A DNA stretch of 64,000 nucleotides, taken from Channallabes apus (Eukaryota > Chordata > Actinopteri > Siluriformes > Clariidae). The translations under genes and the position numbers were made by a program. Positions 55,111 through 64,000 of this stretch are shown piece by piece. Position 1 is the stretch's first letter; each line of letters opens with the position of its first letter. The stretch is from positions 4,088,401-4,152,400 of the forward strand of contig CM060125.1 in assembly GCA_030522415.1 (NCBI GenBank). The letters are read 5' to 3'. The notes below the pieces were generated by a model, which saw nothing but the letters and a program-made list of their open reading frames with translations, had not been told where the DNA came from and did no database searches.

Positions 55111-55636
55111 CATACAGATTTGCCAGATTTGAATCACCAAACAGTACTGGGGCCAAAATGTTTTTAAAAATTTAATTAAATTAATCAAAAGAAAAAAAAA
55201 GAAAGAAAAAGTATGCAACTGTCATCAGTAACCCTGCCATTACAAAGGAACATGTTGGCTTTCAGATCTGTTCCTTCATTTTCAGACATAAAAAAAAAAA
55301 ATGTGTGTGTGTGTGCACGCGTTCATCTATGTGTGTGTGTGTTGTGACATTGATACATACACTCAGCTTTCAACGTTATATACTAAGACCCACGAGCTCA
55401 TAATCTTACAGTCAGACTCTGAGAAAAGTCAGTTTCCTCTAGCTCTGTCAGCTTTACTGTAATTTGAATCAGATTTGCAGTCTCATTAGAAATCAGCCTT
55501 GATCAATACTCAGTGAATTAGACTCCTGCTGATCTATCAACTTCACATTATTGCCTTTTGGCTCTAATTTACAATGCATGGTGAGAAAATATTCTAGTCT
55601 TTTAGTTTTATAGCCTTAAAGTATCCTAAAGTAATG
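55111..55636. other. Unique DNA, candidate regulatory patch
   Basis: A GT-rich patch lies at 55301-55341. 55370-55590 is repeat-free, with several AATCAG and ATTAG cores. No gene seen. Confidence 0.3.
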
Positions 55637-55638
55637 TA

Positions 55639-56841
55639 CACTACCGTTCAAAAGTTTTAGATCACTTTCTAACTCCATGATGGTTCCTGATTTTTATTTC
55701 TTTCTACATTGTAAAGGAATGCTGAAGGCATCCAAAAAATGCATTAATCTCCTTTGAACAGTTGATATTGAGATGTGTCAGCTACTTCTGCTCTGTAAAG
55801 AAGGACCAGCTCCAGCTGGATTCAGCTTTATGATGGTTGGAGCTACACATGCTGCTCCTGTGCTTCCAGTGATCGAGACCTCATCTGCCCTCTGCACCTA
55901 CTGACTCGTCCCTATGCTGAACTGGTCTTCATGTCAATTTAAATAATTTCTGTCATATTGACTTTTCACCTGCACAACACACAAGATGTTATATCATTTC
56001 TATCTGTTATCGCCCAAATGAGGATGGGTTCCCTGTTGAGTCTGGTTCCTCTCAAGGTTTCTTCCTAATGCCATCTCAGGGAGTTTTTCCTTGCCACCGT
56101 CGCCGTCACCCTTGGCTTGCTCATCAGAGAAATTTCATTCATTCGTCTCATTATTATTATCTGCACATTTTTCTCACACATACACACTTCCAATTATTTT
56201 CTTTTCTAAAATTATTATTATTATTATTATTATTATTTTTTCTCATACATACACACTTCCAATTATTTTCTTTCCTAAAATTATTATTATTATTATTATT
56301 ATTATTATTTATTTATTTTATTTTAATTTAATTAAATTTTTTATTTATTTATTTCTTTTTGTACATTTTCTTTCATTTTTGTGAAGCTGCTTTGAGACAA
56401 TGACCATTGTTAAAAGCTATATAAATAAAATTGAATTGAATTGAATTGAATTAAAGACTTCATAACGCCTCTAATCTGAGGTGCTGTTAATTGGTCATTT
56501 TTCAGGCTGATAACTCTAAAGGAACTTCTCGTCTGCAGCAGAGGTAGGTTTTGGTCTCGTCCTCCTGGGACGGCCTTCATGAGAGCCAGTTTCATTATGG
56601 TGCTTGACGGATTTTGCAAATGCACTTGACACAATACTGTTCTTGCAAGAACTATTACAGAAAGGCCGACCTCTGTGTCTTAAAATAACAGTTGTTTTTG
56701 TTGTTGTTGCGTAATTACCTAATTCCATATGTGTTATTTTATAGTTTTGAAATCCCCAGTATTGTTGTAGAATGTAGAAAATAAATCACTAAACAAAAAC
56801 AAAGAAATTTGCAACTGATCTAAAACTTTTGAACGGTAGTG
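55639..56841 (-). mobile_element. Tc1/mariner-type MITE copy 3, interrupted by a LINE tail
   Basis: Perfect 20-bp terminal repeats CACTACCGTTCAAAAGTTTT with TA on both sides (55637-55638 and 56842-56843). Removing 55801-56451 leaves an element that aligns base for base with 6340-6888, including the transposase helix-turn-helix remnant on the minus strand (56410-56634). Confidence 0.9.
55801..56451 (+). mobile_element. 5'-truncated non-LTR retrotransposon 3' end
   Basis: Inserted in the Tc1-type MITE with a 5-bp duplication TAAAG (55796-55800 and 56452-56456). It carries GGTTCCTCTCAAGGTTTCTT, GGGAGTTTTTCCTTGCCACC and the end TTGTTAAAAGCTATATAAAT plus TTGAA repeats, a 3' tail very common in fish genomes. 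Two near-identical 60-nt blocks (56168-56227 and 56240-56290), each ending in (ATT)n, form a local tandem repeat. Confidence 0.85.
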
Positions 56842-57009
56842 TATGTGCTCTCACCATAATAAACTGCTGTGGAGTCAGTTGATGATCAAACATAATATCT
56901 GTGTTTATGAAACTGTTGATGTCATACTGTAAGAATTTCTCAAAACCGCATGAGGCTTAAGTTAAGAACTCTCAGACTGTTGACGTTTTACCCTTTTCTT
57001 TAAATAGAA

Positions 57010-57765
57010 CCATAAACCACAAATGGTACAAAGAGGTATTTCAAAATTTCTATCTATTTCTTGCTAAGACTATGGTATTTGTCCATGCTCAGACTGGCCA
57101 ACAGTCTGTTCTCTGAAAATAAAAAAGGGCAACTGTAAGAATCTGATCAACTTTGAAAAAGGGGTTTGGGAGTTACAGTAGGTGACTGGGTCAGAGCAGT
57201 TCCATAATGGCAAGTGGCCTGGTTTGTTCCTGAGGTGCAGTAGTACTTACAGTACCAAAAATGTATGAAAAAGAACAGTTGGCACTGTAAACTGGTTTCA
57301 TCGTTATGGTCACTCAAGGGTCACTGTTGCATTTGGGGATTTCAGAGGATAGCTTGTCTAATTAAAACTATGATTGGACAAATAGCCAACAAAGTTAGTG
57401 CTTGCTATGACAGAAAGTTGTCAGAACACACACAATTGCAATGGGCAATAGCAATAATGTGGGAGCAAATAGCACAAAAATGAACAGCAGTTTAGGAATG
57501 TTTAGAGGAACATGACAAAAAGTTAAAAGTGCTGACTTGGCCTTTAGGTCCCCCAGTTCTAAATCTAATCATGCATTTGTGGAATTTTCTGGTCAAACAA
57601 TCTTGATCTATGGAGGTCTCATGTCCCAACTTAAAGAACTATAAAAATCTGCTGCTAACAACTTGATGCCAGATACTACAAGCATACCATCAGAGGTTTT
57701 GTTGGATTCATGGCTTGATGGGTCAGAACTGTTTTTGTTTTACAAGTTTGACCTACAGAAAATGG
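57010..57765 (+). pseudogene. Tc1-like transposase gene relic
   Basis: Remains of a Tc1-type transposase with both ends readable and the middle deleted. The N-terminal part covers the start-side DNA near 57075 (CCATGCTCAGACTGGCCAAC). The part around 57400-57430 reads SACYDRKLSEHTQ, and then the sequence jumps to EEHDKKLKVLTWP (57508-57546), the region just before the catalytic LNPIEHLW motif, here decayed to LNLIMHLW (Glu lost). The C-terminus follows with SMEVSCPNLKNYKNLLL and CQILQ, interrupted by stops. It belongs to a different subfamily from the 984-1548 remnant. Confidence 0.7.
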
Positions 57766-57805
57766 AATATTAGGCATGAAATTTTAATTGTATGGCTGTT
57801 CTACT

Positions 57806-57824
57806 CTATCTATCTCTCTATCTC

Positions 57825-57891
<67 letters not shown>
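57806..57891. repeat. (TATC)n microsatellite
   Basis: About 20 tandem TATC units, imperfect at the left end (TCTCTATCTC). Open frames across it are artefacts of the repeat. Confidence 0.95.
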
Positions 57892-57892
<1 letters not shown>

Positions 57893-57928
57893 GCCACTCA
57901 AAAAAAAATTATATTATGAAAAAGTTAT

Positions 57929-58087
57929 TCATTCATTCATTCATTCATCTTCTATACCGCTTAATCCTGTGTTCAGGGTCGCGGGGGACCTGGAGCCTAT
58001 CCCAGGAGACTTCAGGCACTAGGCGGGGTACACCCTGGACAGGGTGCCAATCCATCGCAGGGCACACACACATACACACACTCACAC
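57929..58087 (-). mobile_element. 5'-truncated SINE (Mermaid/DANA-like)
   Basis: Minus strand: ATGA-repeat tail at the left, then GGATTAAGCGGTATAG, CTGGGATAGGCTCCAGG and the GT/CA stretch, where it ends. Perfect 13-bp direct repeat ATGAAAAAGTTAT (57916-57928 and 58088-58100). As at 14746, a complete insertion of a partial cDNA. Confidence 0.9.
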
Positions 58088-58100
58088 ATGAAAAAGTTAT

Positions 58101-59652
58101 ATTTATTATTAATGTTCACCAGAAGGAGGAAACAACACCCAGTAGTGTAGGCAAAAACTAATAAACGCAGACAGCAGAGAATTGTCAGACTGATTTAAGC
58201 TGACAGGAAGGTTATGATGATTCAAACAAACACTATTTGAGCACAAAGGCATCTCAGAATGCATATCACCTCCTTAGTGTTTTCCTAATTTGAGATAAAG
58301 AGAAGGGTACTTTTTCAGCGGCTAGAGTGTGAATTTATTTTTTAATAAAGTGTTTATTTCTTTTAATAAATTTCATGGGTACCTTAGGATGGATACCAAA
58401 ATTGCTATAATTTTGAGCAAAACAAAGTTCCAGTTATCACAGTTGTTCTCTTCTTTAATAGTTAATATGTTGGAAAAGTTAGCTTGTCATGTACAGTCCT
58501 CTGCCATAATGACTCCTACACCAGAAAACACAACTTTTTCAACTGACTTTCAAAGCACTGAAACTGAAGAGCTCTATTAAATAATGTTAAATTTCTTCAT
58601 GCAGTACATACTGTAAAATCTTACCATATCAACTACACGTTTTTAATCTGTTTGTATAGAAAGTACCCCATACATGTTCCTGAAAATGAGCTTTCACAAA
58701 AAAAAAAATTCTAGCATTTAAGAAATGTATACATTAAATTATTAATATAAACCCGTGATTTGCATATACAATATTATTCCTATTATAAATATTTTAAGCT
58801 CAAACAGAACTGGAGTTATTTTTCAGATAGGACAAGGCTTATAGCACTTTAAATCGGAATAGCACGTTACTGAAATGAAATGCTGCTGCCTTTAATCTGC
58901 TTTTCCTGCCATGCTGAAAAAAATGGGATTAGTTTGCATGCTATAGGATGAAACTCAATGAAGAGTTTCAGGTAGCAACTCACCTTTTGAGTTAAAGAGA
59001 TTATCAACAACAAAAATAATCTAAAGAAAAGTTGCTGCTTTCTATTGTTGTAATGAAAAAGTCTTGCCCATTTTTTAAACAAATTCTCAAGAAACGCTTT
59101 TTATAAGTGTGCTGAAGCTGAGCATCTCATCCAGGTGGCCACACCCTCACCCTGTGATCCCGGCAGGCATCATGCTGCTCTACAAACTCAATAAAACCAA
59201 CAGAAAGGATGATGGGCTTTTACATTAAAAGCCATATTTTCTGATGAATTTGTATTTTTCTTACAGTTGACATTCTCTCAGCATGATGGGATGAAAGTAA
59301 TGGACACATCAGGCCATTTAAGACAGAAGACAAGGTACTGCATCATGGAAAGTGGTTGCTTTGGACCTACTGGATGTGTAGAATAGGTATTAAAAGCATA
59401 TAGATAGTGTGATAGGGTTATAGTGTCACAAGTACTTAAGGAACCTCTTAGAGAAACAAGAGAAAAAAATTTACACAAATTTTTGCACATCGAGTCAACC
59501 CTTCAAAATAATAATAATTTGTGTAAATCTCTGCTTGAAACTTTATCTATTTGGTGATGCCAGATCAATGTGCAGATGTGGATAAGACATAGAGTTGGAC
59601 ACCTTTATACAGACAGGATTTAGTTTGGTTGACTTGTGTGTGTGTGTGTCCC

Positions 59653-59699
<47 letters not shown>

Positions 59700-59824
59700 G
59701 AACAGGAGAGGACACAACAATCACACCAGGTGAAAAATTATTTGAATCTGAATCCACCTGACTTCATGAAGTGAACCAGAAAGGCTTTTTCTTTTGGCCT
59801 ACAGCATTTTACGGTAGTGAACCC
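58101..59824. other. Unique DNA with a (CT)n tract
   Basis: A (CT)n run lies at about 59655-59694. No gene seen. Short open stretches have no recognisable features. Confidence 0.4.
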
Positions 59825-60400
59825 GAATCCTGTTAAAGTTGGGATTTTTTCTAAATTTGAATAGAATGAAAACTAATAGACTTTCAAATCACATGAGCCA
59901 ATATTTCTTGAACAGTTTGAAGAAGTCTGGCCATTTAATAATATCATTGACACAATCATGCCGAAGAGTGATGCAGTGTCATCCAACAAAGATTGTCAAC
60001 ATTGTCCCTTATGTACAGATGGATTATGTTATGCAAATCCTTTGCAATTTTATGTTGAGGAAAGTTGTTTTTAAAGAATTCCCCAATCTTTTTATGCATT
60101 CTTTCACACAGAGCCTCTTGCCATCTTTACTTCTGAGAGACTCTGCCTATTACAGACCTGATGTCAATTAACTTGCATGAATCTTTTAAAAATGTTTTCC
60201 TTTTTCCACCCTTCGTTTCCCAGTTTCAGACTTGTAGCAGGCATCAAATTTGCTCATTTAGTGGAGAAAAGCGTAAAATTCCTGTTTAAACACTTGTTAT
60301 GTTCTCTATGTTTTATTGTAAATGGAATATTGGCTCATGTGATTTGAAAATTTTTTAGTTTTAATTAATCTATTCAAATAAAAAAAAAAACTGATGAAAT
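59825..60400. mobile_element. DNA element with long inverted repeats
   Basis: Arms include a perfect 24-bp inversion, TTTCAAATCACATGAGCCAA plus TATT (59882-59905) against 60326-60349. A looser match extends outward (GAATAGAATGAAAACTAATA against TTAGTTTTAATTAATCTATTC). The interior has words of a common fish repeat (CAACATTGTCCCTTATGTAC, TTTTATGTTGAGGAAAGTTG). No transposase domain recognised, family not named. The 110-codon open stretch (59839-60171) begins in the left arm and is not a recognised protein. Confidence 0.65.
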
Positions 60401-60429
60401 ATATTTGAATATAAAATTCCTTAAATTGA

Positions 60430-61220
60430 ATTGAATTGAATTGGATATGCTGTAAGTTAATTGCAAAAAGAATTAACCTGCCAGTACCTAAAGATTTAAT
60501 CATGTGGTTTGGGTGAAATAGACATTGGGTGTAAACAAAATAACTTGCTTTAACTTTTTCCCCCATTACCAAAGGCCAGTATTAGTTTTTTACAAGCTGA
60601 TGTAGAATAAACACTATTAGCATGCACGTGTGTTTTGTAGGCCGAAGCTAACAGATGCCACGTTGACATTGTTTTCTCAATTAACGGCAAGTCCTAATTT
60701 GGAATGTACAACAATAAACCGGGTAATTTACACCATCATCTTTATCGTTCAGCAGAGTCCTGGTTTTCACAGCCATTTTATGAAGAAGACTGGAATAGAG
60801 GAAAGTCCTTAGCACGGCAAAAACACAAAGCCCATCTGTGTGAGGTTTCAGTGCGAAACAGTAACTATTAATGTCCGTATGGCCAGACGGAGAGAGGAGC
60901 GTCTCCGAGTGATGCAGCCATATAACGCCGACGGCAAACGGCACACTGAAGTGAACGCATTAAACTGTTTATTGCTGTCATATCAAATGTATGTTGTGTA
61001 ATGATTTAAGGTCTTAAGGCCACTTAACTATTGTGTTGGATAAAAGCCCAGATTTAGCTTTGTTCTTCCACTGCATTGGATCAAGTGCAAAAGTTTGTAT
61101 ACTCTCAATTCAAAATGAATAAGATCAATTTACTTATGTACCTTCAGTAAACCATTTATTCTGCTTAAGGTTGCAGAGGCTCTAAAGCATATATCAGAAA
61201 GTTATAATATAGCCACCATT
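60430..61220. promoter_or_regulatory. Unique DNA, candidate conserved non-coding block
   Basis: 60600-60990 is GC-balanced and repeat-free, for example CAATTAACGGCAAGTCCTAA near 60678 and ATAACGCCGACGGCAAACGG near 60922. No coding structure. Function inferred from texture only. Confidence 0.3.
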
Positions 61221-61221
61221 G

Positions 61222-61476
61222 CTGGGACCAGTGGCTCAAACGGTTAAAGCTGTAGGTTATGGGTTTTTGATCAGAACATATGGGTTTTGAGCCCCAGTCC
61301 TGTCCAGTTGCCACTGTTGAGCCGTTGAGCAAGGCCCTTAACCCTATCTGCTCCAGGGGTGCTCTATCCTGACTGATTCTGTGCTCTGACCCAGGCTTCC
61401 TAACTGGGATATGCAAAGAAATCAGTTCTCTGTGCTGTAACGTACATGTGACAAATAAAGTAATCTCAATCAATCA
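61222..61476 (+). mobile_element. tRNA-derived SINE, third family
   Basis: Head CAGTGGCTCAAACGGTTAAA (A box), B-box-like GGGTTTTGAGCCCCAG, body GTTGCCACTGTTGAGCC, GAGCAAGGCCCTTAACCC, GCTCCAGGGGTGCT, and tail ACATGTGACAAATAAAG plus AATC repeats. It differs from the Mermaid-like and the RTE-tailed SINEs. Confidence 0.8.
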
Positions 61477-63315
61477 TACTGTATATGCACATACACACAT
61501 TGACACAATCAGGGCTGTTACTTGCTACAATAGGAGTAGTTTAAGCAGTTGCTTGTGGCCTACGCTAGCAATATAGGATTGTCACCCAGGGCGTGCAAAG
61601 ATTCAGAAACATCCCTTATATGAGGAGAGTGGAGGCCCACAAGGACACAGGCAGTACATGTACAGTATTACTGGTATCTGAGCTACAGATCAAATCAGGA
61701 ACCAAGAACCTGTCTTTACTGTGCCACCCATGACGAAGATGTACTGTAACCTGATCTAAAGCCAAAACACATTTAGTTGGTTGGCTTCCAAAAATGTCAT
61801 TTCATTATCATAAAAATAAACATAGTGTATGCTAAGATAATAACAGTGTCGAAAACACATGGGTTTTTCAAAAAGGGGCTCAGAGCAGTAGGGTCCTATG
61901 GACCTTTCTAAAAAAAAAAAAAAAACATATACATTTTAATGGATATTAATTAGGTATTATTATGTACTGCAGTTTTTCTTCCTCCCAAATGTTTAAAAGA
62001 GTCTTGCTCTTTGTTCTAATTGTCAACCTCTTATTTGAGCAGGTGTGTGTTGTGTTGTGCTGTGTGTTGTGTTTGTTAGGGACAATGTCAGGACAAGGGA
62101 GCTGTGAGAAAAACACACAAATCTTAACAAATTAATCTGACTCCAGTGAAAGAACAGTGTGAATTCCTGCAGCAACAAGCCCAAGACCCCAACAAAACAA
62201 GCAGGAAAAAAGCAACACAGAGGGGAAAAAAGAACTGAAACTAGTTCCAACTTGCAAATAAAAAGAAAAAGCAATCAATCATGTTTGAGGGTTTTCATTC
62301 CTGTGCTTGCTCTTGTGGGCAGAGAGAGAATGAAATGGGACAAGACTAGAATATGCAAAGTTGTGCTCCATTTTCAGGGGGAAGACTTTGTTGCCAAGGA
62401 GGGTATTGGGATAAAGAAACACACACATTGGCATTCCATTGCAGAGGAAAGCATGAAGGCCTGGTAAATGTTCACCAACGCAAACACTAATTAATCACCT
62501 GCCAGCTGCTATTAATCATATATTAATGAGATGGTCTCTTTGCCTTGGCCAGACTGCCAGGATGCCCCCCCCCCCTCCTCTCGCGACATCGCTGTAGACG
62601 GAAAGTGCTTCCAAGACTCCATTAATCTTACAGCACCTCTCGTCCTCCAGACTTTCTATTGAAAGAAAGCAAATAGTCAGGACATTTACACTGTCCGTAT
62701 CTCATACACGCAATATCACGGCTCTTTAATCACCCCAAAGTCCACCTAGAAGGACATGCTCTTTTCTGCTTTAGAGTATAATAAAGGTGAAAATGAAGCG
62801 AGTTGTCGGGACTGTGACTGATTTCCATTTAAGCATTCTTTAGAGACATGTCCCAATGAACCTGACTGTTGAGAGATTGTGATTTGACAGTTCCAGCTAA
62901 ATAAACTGTATATCATTTGTTACATAAATTTATATGTAAATATGAATCATGCTTCTCTTTCTCCCGAGACATTTTTAGTATCTAAAGTGTACATTTTTCT
63001 TACTTTTGACTCATCACAAGGATGAGTGACCTGACAGGTTCGAACTGAGGTATCTGTATCCCTAATGATACAATCGTTACATAAAGAGTTTGATAATAAG
63101 GCCATATTAGAAATGTAACTAATGTAGTTACCCTTACTCTAGAACTTGGGCAGAGTGACACCAAAAGAATAAAATCGACTACAACTATTTTTTTTTATTT
63201 ATTAATTTATTTATTTTTATCTCAATAATTTTATTTACACAGATGCCAGGCAACAGTGTTTAAAAGAGAATAGCTACAATACTGTAGGATTTGACAAAAG
63301 AATAATGTAATTTAT
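61477..63315. other. Unique DNA with a candidate regulatory block
   Basis: An A-run lies at 61912-61925. 62460-62860 is repeat-free and rich in homeodomain cores: CACTAATTAATCACC near 62484 and GCTATTAATCATATATTAAT near 62508. A C-run lies near 62566-62575. No gene seen. Confidence 0.35.
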
Positions 63316-63319
63316 GCAG

Positions 63320-63735
63320 CAGGGTAGTATAGTGGCTATACCTCACATATACTGTACATAGCTGTGGGTTTGTTTCTCGAACAGGTATGTGTACATGAGG
63401 TTTGTGGGTTTGCATGTTCTCCACGTGTTTGGTGGGTTTCTCAAGATTAAGATCACAATTAAATGATGTTTTTGCATATCCTAGTTGGGAAACTGGGGTC
63501 ATCCAGTATGCAGCACCCCTGGAGCAAATAAGGTTAAGGATCTTGCTTAAGGGCTCAACAGTGGCAGCTTTGGCGGTGCTAAGACTCAAATCCCCAACCT
63601 TCGTATCAAGACATTCAGAGTATGCTAATTGGTGTTACAAATTTTCCAGTATGTTTGTGGCACTGCAATGGATTGGCCAGAGTTCCAGACCTCTGGCAAT
63701 CCTATACAGGACAAGCGATACAGAGAATGAGTAAG
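63320..63735 (+). mobile_element. Old SINE with a second SINE fragment inside
   Basis: The outer copy is Mermaid/DANA-like: head GCAGGGTAGTATAGTGGCTA, TTTGCATGTTCTCCACGTGT, then TGCAATGGATTGGCCAGAG and a CAAGCGATACAGAGAATGAG tail. The middle (63500-63600) instead reads ACCCCTGGAGCAAATAAGG and GGGCTCAACAGTGGCAG, which are minus-strand words of the third SINE family (61222-61476). Confidence 0.65.
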
Positions 63736-64000
63736 TGAGAAAGTGTACAAAAATACATAACAGTAAAAATTAATTATGTTATGTTAGAAAATTACATAGG
63801 TAAATAAAATGCTAATCTTACTGTATGGAATAATATACTTATATTTTATATTTCACTTTTAAGCAGTTAAAGTCTAATTGCTTTTTAATCTTTAAAAACA
63901 ATTGTATTACTGTAGGTCATTATAAAATAACAAAGTTTGACCGTGGCACAAATGACATAGGTTAAATTTAATATCCAGTCATGTGTAAAAAGTTAGAATC
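63736..64000. other. AT-rich DNA
   Basis: No feature seen up to the window edge. Confidence 0.5.

Noticed and set aside
57780..57930. CRISPR-like or satellite array
   Set aside because: It is a simple TATC microsatellite with no spacers, in a eukaryotic genome.

Overview
This is a stretch of teleost fish nuclear DNA, probably from a catfish or a near relative. The evidence is the mix of repeats: many tRNA-derived SINEs of the Mermaid/DANA type, Tc1-like transposons, hAT and Harbinger MITEs, RTE and L2-type LINE relics, fish Gypsy (chromovirus-type) retrotransposons, and abundant CA, GT, TATC, ATT and CT microsatellites. The species is an inference. I found no exon of a host protein-coding gene and no host RNA gene. 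The window looks like a gene desert or a very long intron, made of AT-rich unique DNA dotted with mobile-element insertions. Some GC-balanced, repeat-poor blocks look like conserved regulatory DNA, but I cannot test conservation.

Layout. 1-2100: AT-rich DNA with a Tc1-like transposase remnant and an L2-like reverse transcriptase relic. 2234-3627: a hAT-type element holding a second hAT element and a solo LTR. 3940-5843: a 5'-truncated, broken RTE-like LINE. 6340-8790: Tc1-type MITEs and a composite SINE. 8800-28500: mostly unique DNA with scattered SINEs, microsatellites, a decayed local duplication (11.7/12.8 kb) and a 32-bp perfect inverted repeat (16.7/16.8 kb). 28842-30215: a Harbinger MITE beside a second DNA-transposon relic. 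31432-37148: a hAT element with a perfect 8-bp target-site duplication, split by a minus-strand Gypsy retrotransposon (Gypsy-1, 32012-36547) with its own 5-bp duplication. 37-43 kb: unique DNA with old SINEs. 44240-48840: a second minus-strand Gypsy element (Gypsy-2). 49.4-49.9 kb: a coding-like degenerate repeat. 51.4-53.1 kb: hAT fragment, Tc1 MITE, and a short deletion derivative of the 31-kb hAT element. 54.5-64 kb: SINEs, a Tc1-type MITE interrupted by a LINE tail, a decayed Tc1-like transposase, a long-inverted-repeat DNA element and candidate regulatory blocks.

The most informative part is Gypsy-1. Its 5' LTR has a TATA box 31 nt upstream of an 11-nt motif that is perfectly complementary to the sequence just inside the LTR. 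This is the arrangement of Tf1/sushi-type self-primed reverse transcription. The gag start codon lies inside that primer-binding site. gag ends in a zinc knuckle followed by a G GGA AAC heptamer that moves ribosomes exactly into the pol frame. Both Gypsy elements are dead copies, and both have lost the end of pol plus the inner part of the downstream LTR. The RTE-like LINE shares its 3' end with one of the SINE families here, so the window holds a LINE and its probable dependent SINE. All elements appear to be mutated, truncated or non-autonomous.
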